DNA of 7,327 bases from Selenomonas sp. Its GTDB lineage: Bacteria > Bacillota > Negativicutes > Selenomonadales > Selenomonadaceae. The stretch covers positions 1-7,327 of the forward strand of contig JABZYJ010000097.1 in the NCBI GenBank assembly GCA_015265235.1, read 5' to 3'. The translations under genes and the position numbers were made by a program. The notes under the pieces were generated by a model. It searched no databases and was not told where the DNA came from. It saw nothing but the letters and a program-made list of their open reading frames with translations. This document shows positions 5,820-7,327 of this stretch, piece after piece (position 1 is the first letter of the stretch; each line of letters begins with the position of its first letter).

Positions 5820-5945
5820 GTGCGAAAATATAGGTGCTGTGCGTGCTCCTCGCAAACACTTCGTTGCAGAGTAAGTGAACATGATTGAACGGGCGAGAAA
5901 GTCGTGAGAGAACAACTTCATAGCCCCCCAACACATACAACATAC

Positions 5946-5951
5946 AAGGAG
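5946..5951 (+). promoter_or_regulatory. Ribosome binding site deciding a TTG start for the radical SAM gene
   Basis: AAGGAG ends six bases before TTG at 5958-5960. An upstream in-frame GTG at 5904 has no comparable site and would add 18 residues (MREQLHSPPTHTTYKEKR) not expected in this family, whose members begin close to the first Cys-rich motif. Confidence 0.65.
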
Positions 5952-5957
5952 AAACGA

Positions 5958-6845
5958 TTGATTGATTTGCTGAAACACTGTACGCTCTGCCCGCGGCGCT
6001 GCGGCGTCGACCGCACGGCAGACAGGCGCGGGTTCTGCGGCGCAGGGCGGCTGGCGCGCGTCGCGCGCACGATGCTGCACACATGGGAGGAGCCCTGCCT
6101 CGTGGGAGCGCACGGCGCAGGGGCGGTGTTCTTCGCCCACTGCACACTCCGCTGTGTCTACTGTCAGAACCACGAGATCAGCCACGAGGGACACGGCAGA
6201 GAGATGACGGAGGAGGAGCTTGCGGCGGCGTTTCTCGCGCTGCAGGCGCAGGGCGCCGCAACGCTCGATCTCGTGACACCGACGCACTACACGCCGCAGA
6301 TTCTCAACGCACTCGCGCGTGCACGATCAGAAGGGCTGACCATCCCTGTCGTCTGGAACACGGGCGGCTATGAGACGGAGGAGAATATCGCACGCCTCGC
6401 GGGCGCGGTGGACATCTACCTGCCTGATCTCAAGTACAACGCGGAGGAGAGCGGACGGCTCTACTCTGCCGCCCCCGACTACGCAGCGGCGGCGTTTTCC
6501 GCGCTCCGTGCCATGGTCGAGCAGGTCGGCGCACTGCAGTTTGCCGCGGATGGGCGTCTCCTGCGCGGCGTCCTCGTCCGTCATCTCGTCCTGCCGGGAC
6601 ATCGCCGTGAGAGCATTACCCTCGTGCGGCGTCTCTGGGAGGCGTTCGGCGACCGCATACAGCTCAGTCTCATGCGGCAATACACCCCACTCTATCGCGC
6701 GGAGGAGTTCCCGCCGCTCCACCGCCGGCTCACGACCTTCGAGTACGAGTCCGTCGTCGATGCCGCACGCGATCTTGGCATGACGCAGGTCTACGTGCAG
6801 GGTGCGGAGGCGGTCGGCACAGAGTACGTACCCGACTTTAGATAA
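5958..6845 (+). CDS. PflX-type radical SAM protein (COG1313), pyruvate formate-lyase activase-like
   Basis: With the TTG start the protein has 295 residues. The radical SAM [4Fe-4S] motif CTLRCVYC (Cys62, Cys66, Cys69) is followed by QNHEIS, typical of this group. An N-terminal cysteine set, CTLCPRRC (Cys8, Cys11, Cys15) plus Cys27 in GFCGAG, precedes it and may hold another metal cluster. Other signatures are LVTPTHYTP (105-113), the WNTGGYE segment, VDIYLPDLKY (151-160), VRHLVLPG (207-214) and the C-terminal VYVQG. These mark the COG1313 family, often named PflX or 'putative pyruvate formate-lyase activating enzyme', whose substrate is not established. No glycyl radical enzyme is encoded beside it, so an activase role is only inherited from the name. 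It is preceded by the DeoR-gene terminator and probably has its own promoter in 5820-5945, where I could not identify a convincing -35/-10 pair. Confidence 0.88.
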   Translation: MIDLLKHCTLCPRRCGVDRTADRRGFCGAGRLARVARTMLHTWEEPCLVGAHGAGAVFFAHCTLRCVYCQNHEISHEGHGREMTEEELAAAFLALQAQGAATLDLVTPTHYTPQILNALARARSEGLTIPVVWNTGGYETEENIARLAGAVDIYLPDLKYNAEESGRLYSAAPDYAAAAFSALRAMVEQVGALQFAADGRLLRGVLVRHLVLPGHRRESITLVRRLWEAFGDRIQLSLMRQYTPLYRAEEFPPLHRRLTTFEYESVVDAARDLGMTQVYVQGAEAVGTEYVPDFR

Positions 6846-6865
6846 TGGATTCTTGTGCCCCCACC

Positions 6866-6904
6866 ACCGCAAGCGGTCCCCCTCCCCCGTGATCACGGGG
6901 GAGG
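6866..6904. repeat. Small hairpin plus perfect 24-bp palindrome between converging genes
   Basis: ACCG-CAAG-CGGT (6866-6877) forms a small hairpin. Three bases later CCTCCCCCGTGA (6881-6892) is followed directly by its exact reverse complement (6893-6904), making a perfect 24-bp palindrome. Only three Ts follow, so it is a weak or bidirectional terminator at best. The position in a convergent gap and the paired-hairpin layout resemble dispersed palindromic repeats of the REP kind; repetition elsewhere in the genome cannot be tested here. The rest of the gap between the two genes (6846-6965) shows nothing else I can name. Confidence 0.6.
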
Positions 6905-6965
6905 CTTTGGCGAACGACACATTTGTTTCCCTCGCCGATGCGGGGCGGCTTTCGGGAGGCCACCC

Positions 6966-7327
6966 TCACCGCAGGGCGCGCACCAGTGCCTTGCGAAGGA
7001 GATCGACGGGGAGCATCGTTGCAGCAAGGAGGAAGGCAATCGCCCAGCCGCCCGGATGGATGGGCGTACAGCTGAACATCGCACCGATCCATGCGCCGAT
7101 CTCATTGGGGAGAAGCGGTGCATTGATGATGGCCGCCATGATGAGGACGATGCCGCCCCAGACCCGCAGAAATCCCGGATTTGCCCCGAGATCGCGGAAG
7201 ATGCCGAAGCCGCTCGACCGCACGTTAAACCCGTTCATCAGCGAGGCCAGCACGAACAGCAGAAAGTACGCCGTGTACTGCTCCGCCTGCCCCGCAAAGC
7301 ACGCGGCAAAAATCGGCTGCGTGAGGA
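6966..7327 (-). CDS. P-type cation-transporting ATPase (calcium type), C-terminal fragment
   Basis: The minus-strand frame is open from the right edge to a TGA at 6968-6966 and gives 119 residues; the 5' part of the gene lies outside the window. The segment QAEQYTAYFLLFVLASLMN followed by GFNVRS matches the region of membrane helices 8-9 in P-type II ATPases, where a Phe-Asn-x-Arg sequence follows the helix. IFRDLGANPGFLRV and a further hydrophobic helix follow. After a loop containing FSCTPIHPGGW comes a last hydrophobic helix ending in PVDLLRK, as in Cation_ATPase_C (PF00689) and plasma-membrane Ca2+ pumps. About three membrane helices are present. The ATP-binding, phosphorylation (DKTG) and ion-coordinating parts are missing from the window, so calcium specificity is inferred from the C-terminal resemblance only. 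It converges with the radical SAM gene. Confidence 0.78.
   Translation of the reverse strand, partial: LTQPIFAACFAGQAEQYTAYFLLFVLASLMNGFNVRSSGFGIFRDLGANPGFLRVWGGIVLIMAAIINAPLLPNEIGAWIGAMFSCTPIHPGGWAIAFLLAATMLPVDLLRKALVRALR

Noticed and set aside
5881..5907. ATG at 5881 as a possible leader peptide or alternative start for the radical SAM gene
   Set aside because: The frame ends after eight codons (ATG to TGA at 5905-5907), is not in frame with the gene, and has no strong ribosome binding site.

Overview
The window reads as chromosomal DNA from a GC-rich, fermentative or anaerobically respiring, two-membrane bacterium. A Selenomonas/Centipeda-type member of the Negativicutes is my best guess. 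It rests on the codon style, a periplasmic (Tat-exported) fumarate reductase and an orphan PflX-type radical SAM gene; no rRNA or marker gene is present to confirm it. GC-rich genes alternate with AT-rich promoter regions and clear Rho-independent terminators. No mobile element, CRISPR array, tRNA or rRNA was found.

Layout: (1) Positions 1-234, minus strand: the N-terminus of an exported lipoprotein running off the left edge, probably an ApbE-type FAD:protein FMN transferase. (2) 297-677, plus: a small four-helix GtrA-family membrane protein, divergent from the lipoprotein gene and closed by a terminator at 775-811. (3) 964-4641, plus: a tight three-gene operon encoding a non-classical (type E) fumarate reductase, best matched to the 8-methylmenaquinol:fumarate reductase MfrABE. 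It starts after an AT-rich promoter region and ends at an elaborate long-armed terminator (4691-4772). (4) 4999-5766, plus: a stand-alone DeoR-family regulator behind a repeat-rich upstream region, with its own terminator. (5) 5958-6845, plus: a PflX-type radical SAM protein (COG1313), most likely starting at a TTG codon. (6) 6866-6904: a small hairpin next to a perfect 24-bp palindrome, in the gap between converging genes. (7) 6966-7327, minus: the C-terminal membrane region of a P-type (calcium-type) cation ATPase running off the right edge.

The central biology is the mfr operon. MfrA carries a twin-arginine signal, the fumarate/succinate active-site motifs, and an alanine where other family members have the histidine that binds FAD covalently. 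MfrB has the cysteine pattern for one [2Fe-2S] and two [4Fe-4S] clusters, where classical enzymes have a [3Fe-4S] cluster. MfrE carries two CCG (HdrB-like) cysteine motifs instead of a haem-bearing membrane anchor. Together they predict electron transfer from a low-potential quinol to fumarate on the outer side of the cytoplasmic membrane. The other genes look like ordinary neighbours with no clear functional tie to the operon. I saw no convincing undescribed multi-gene system; the best leads are cofactor details of the reductase and unusual intergenic structures.
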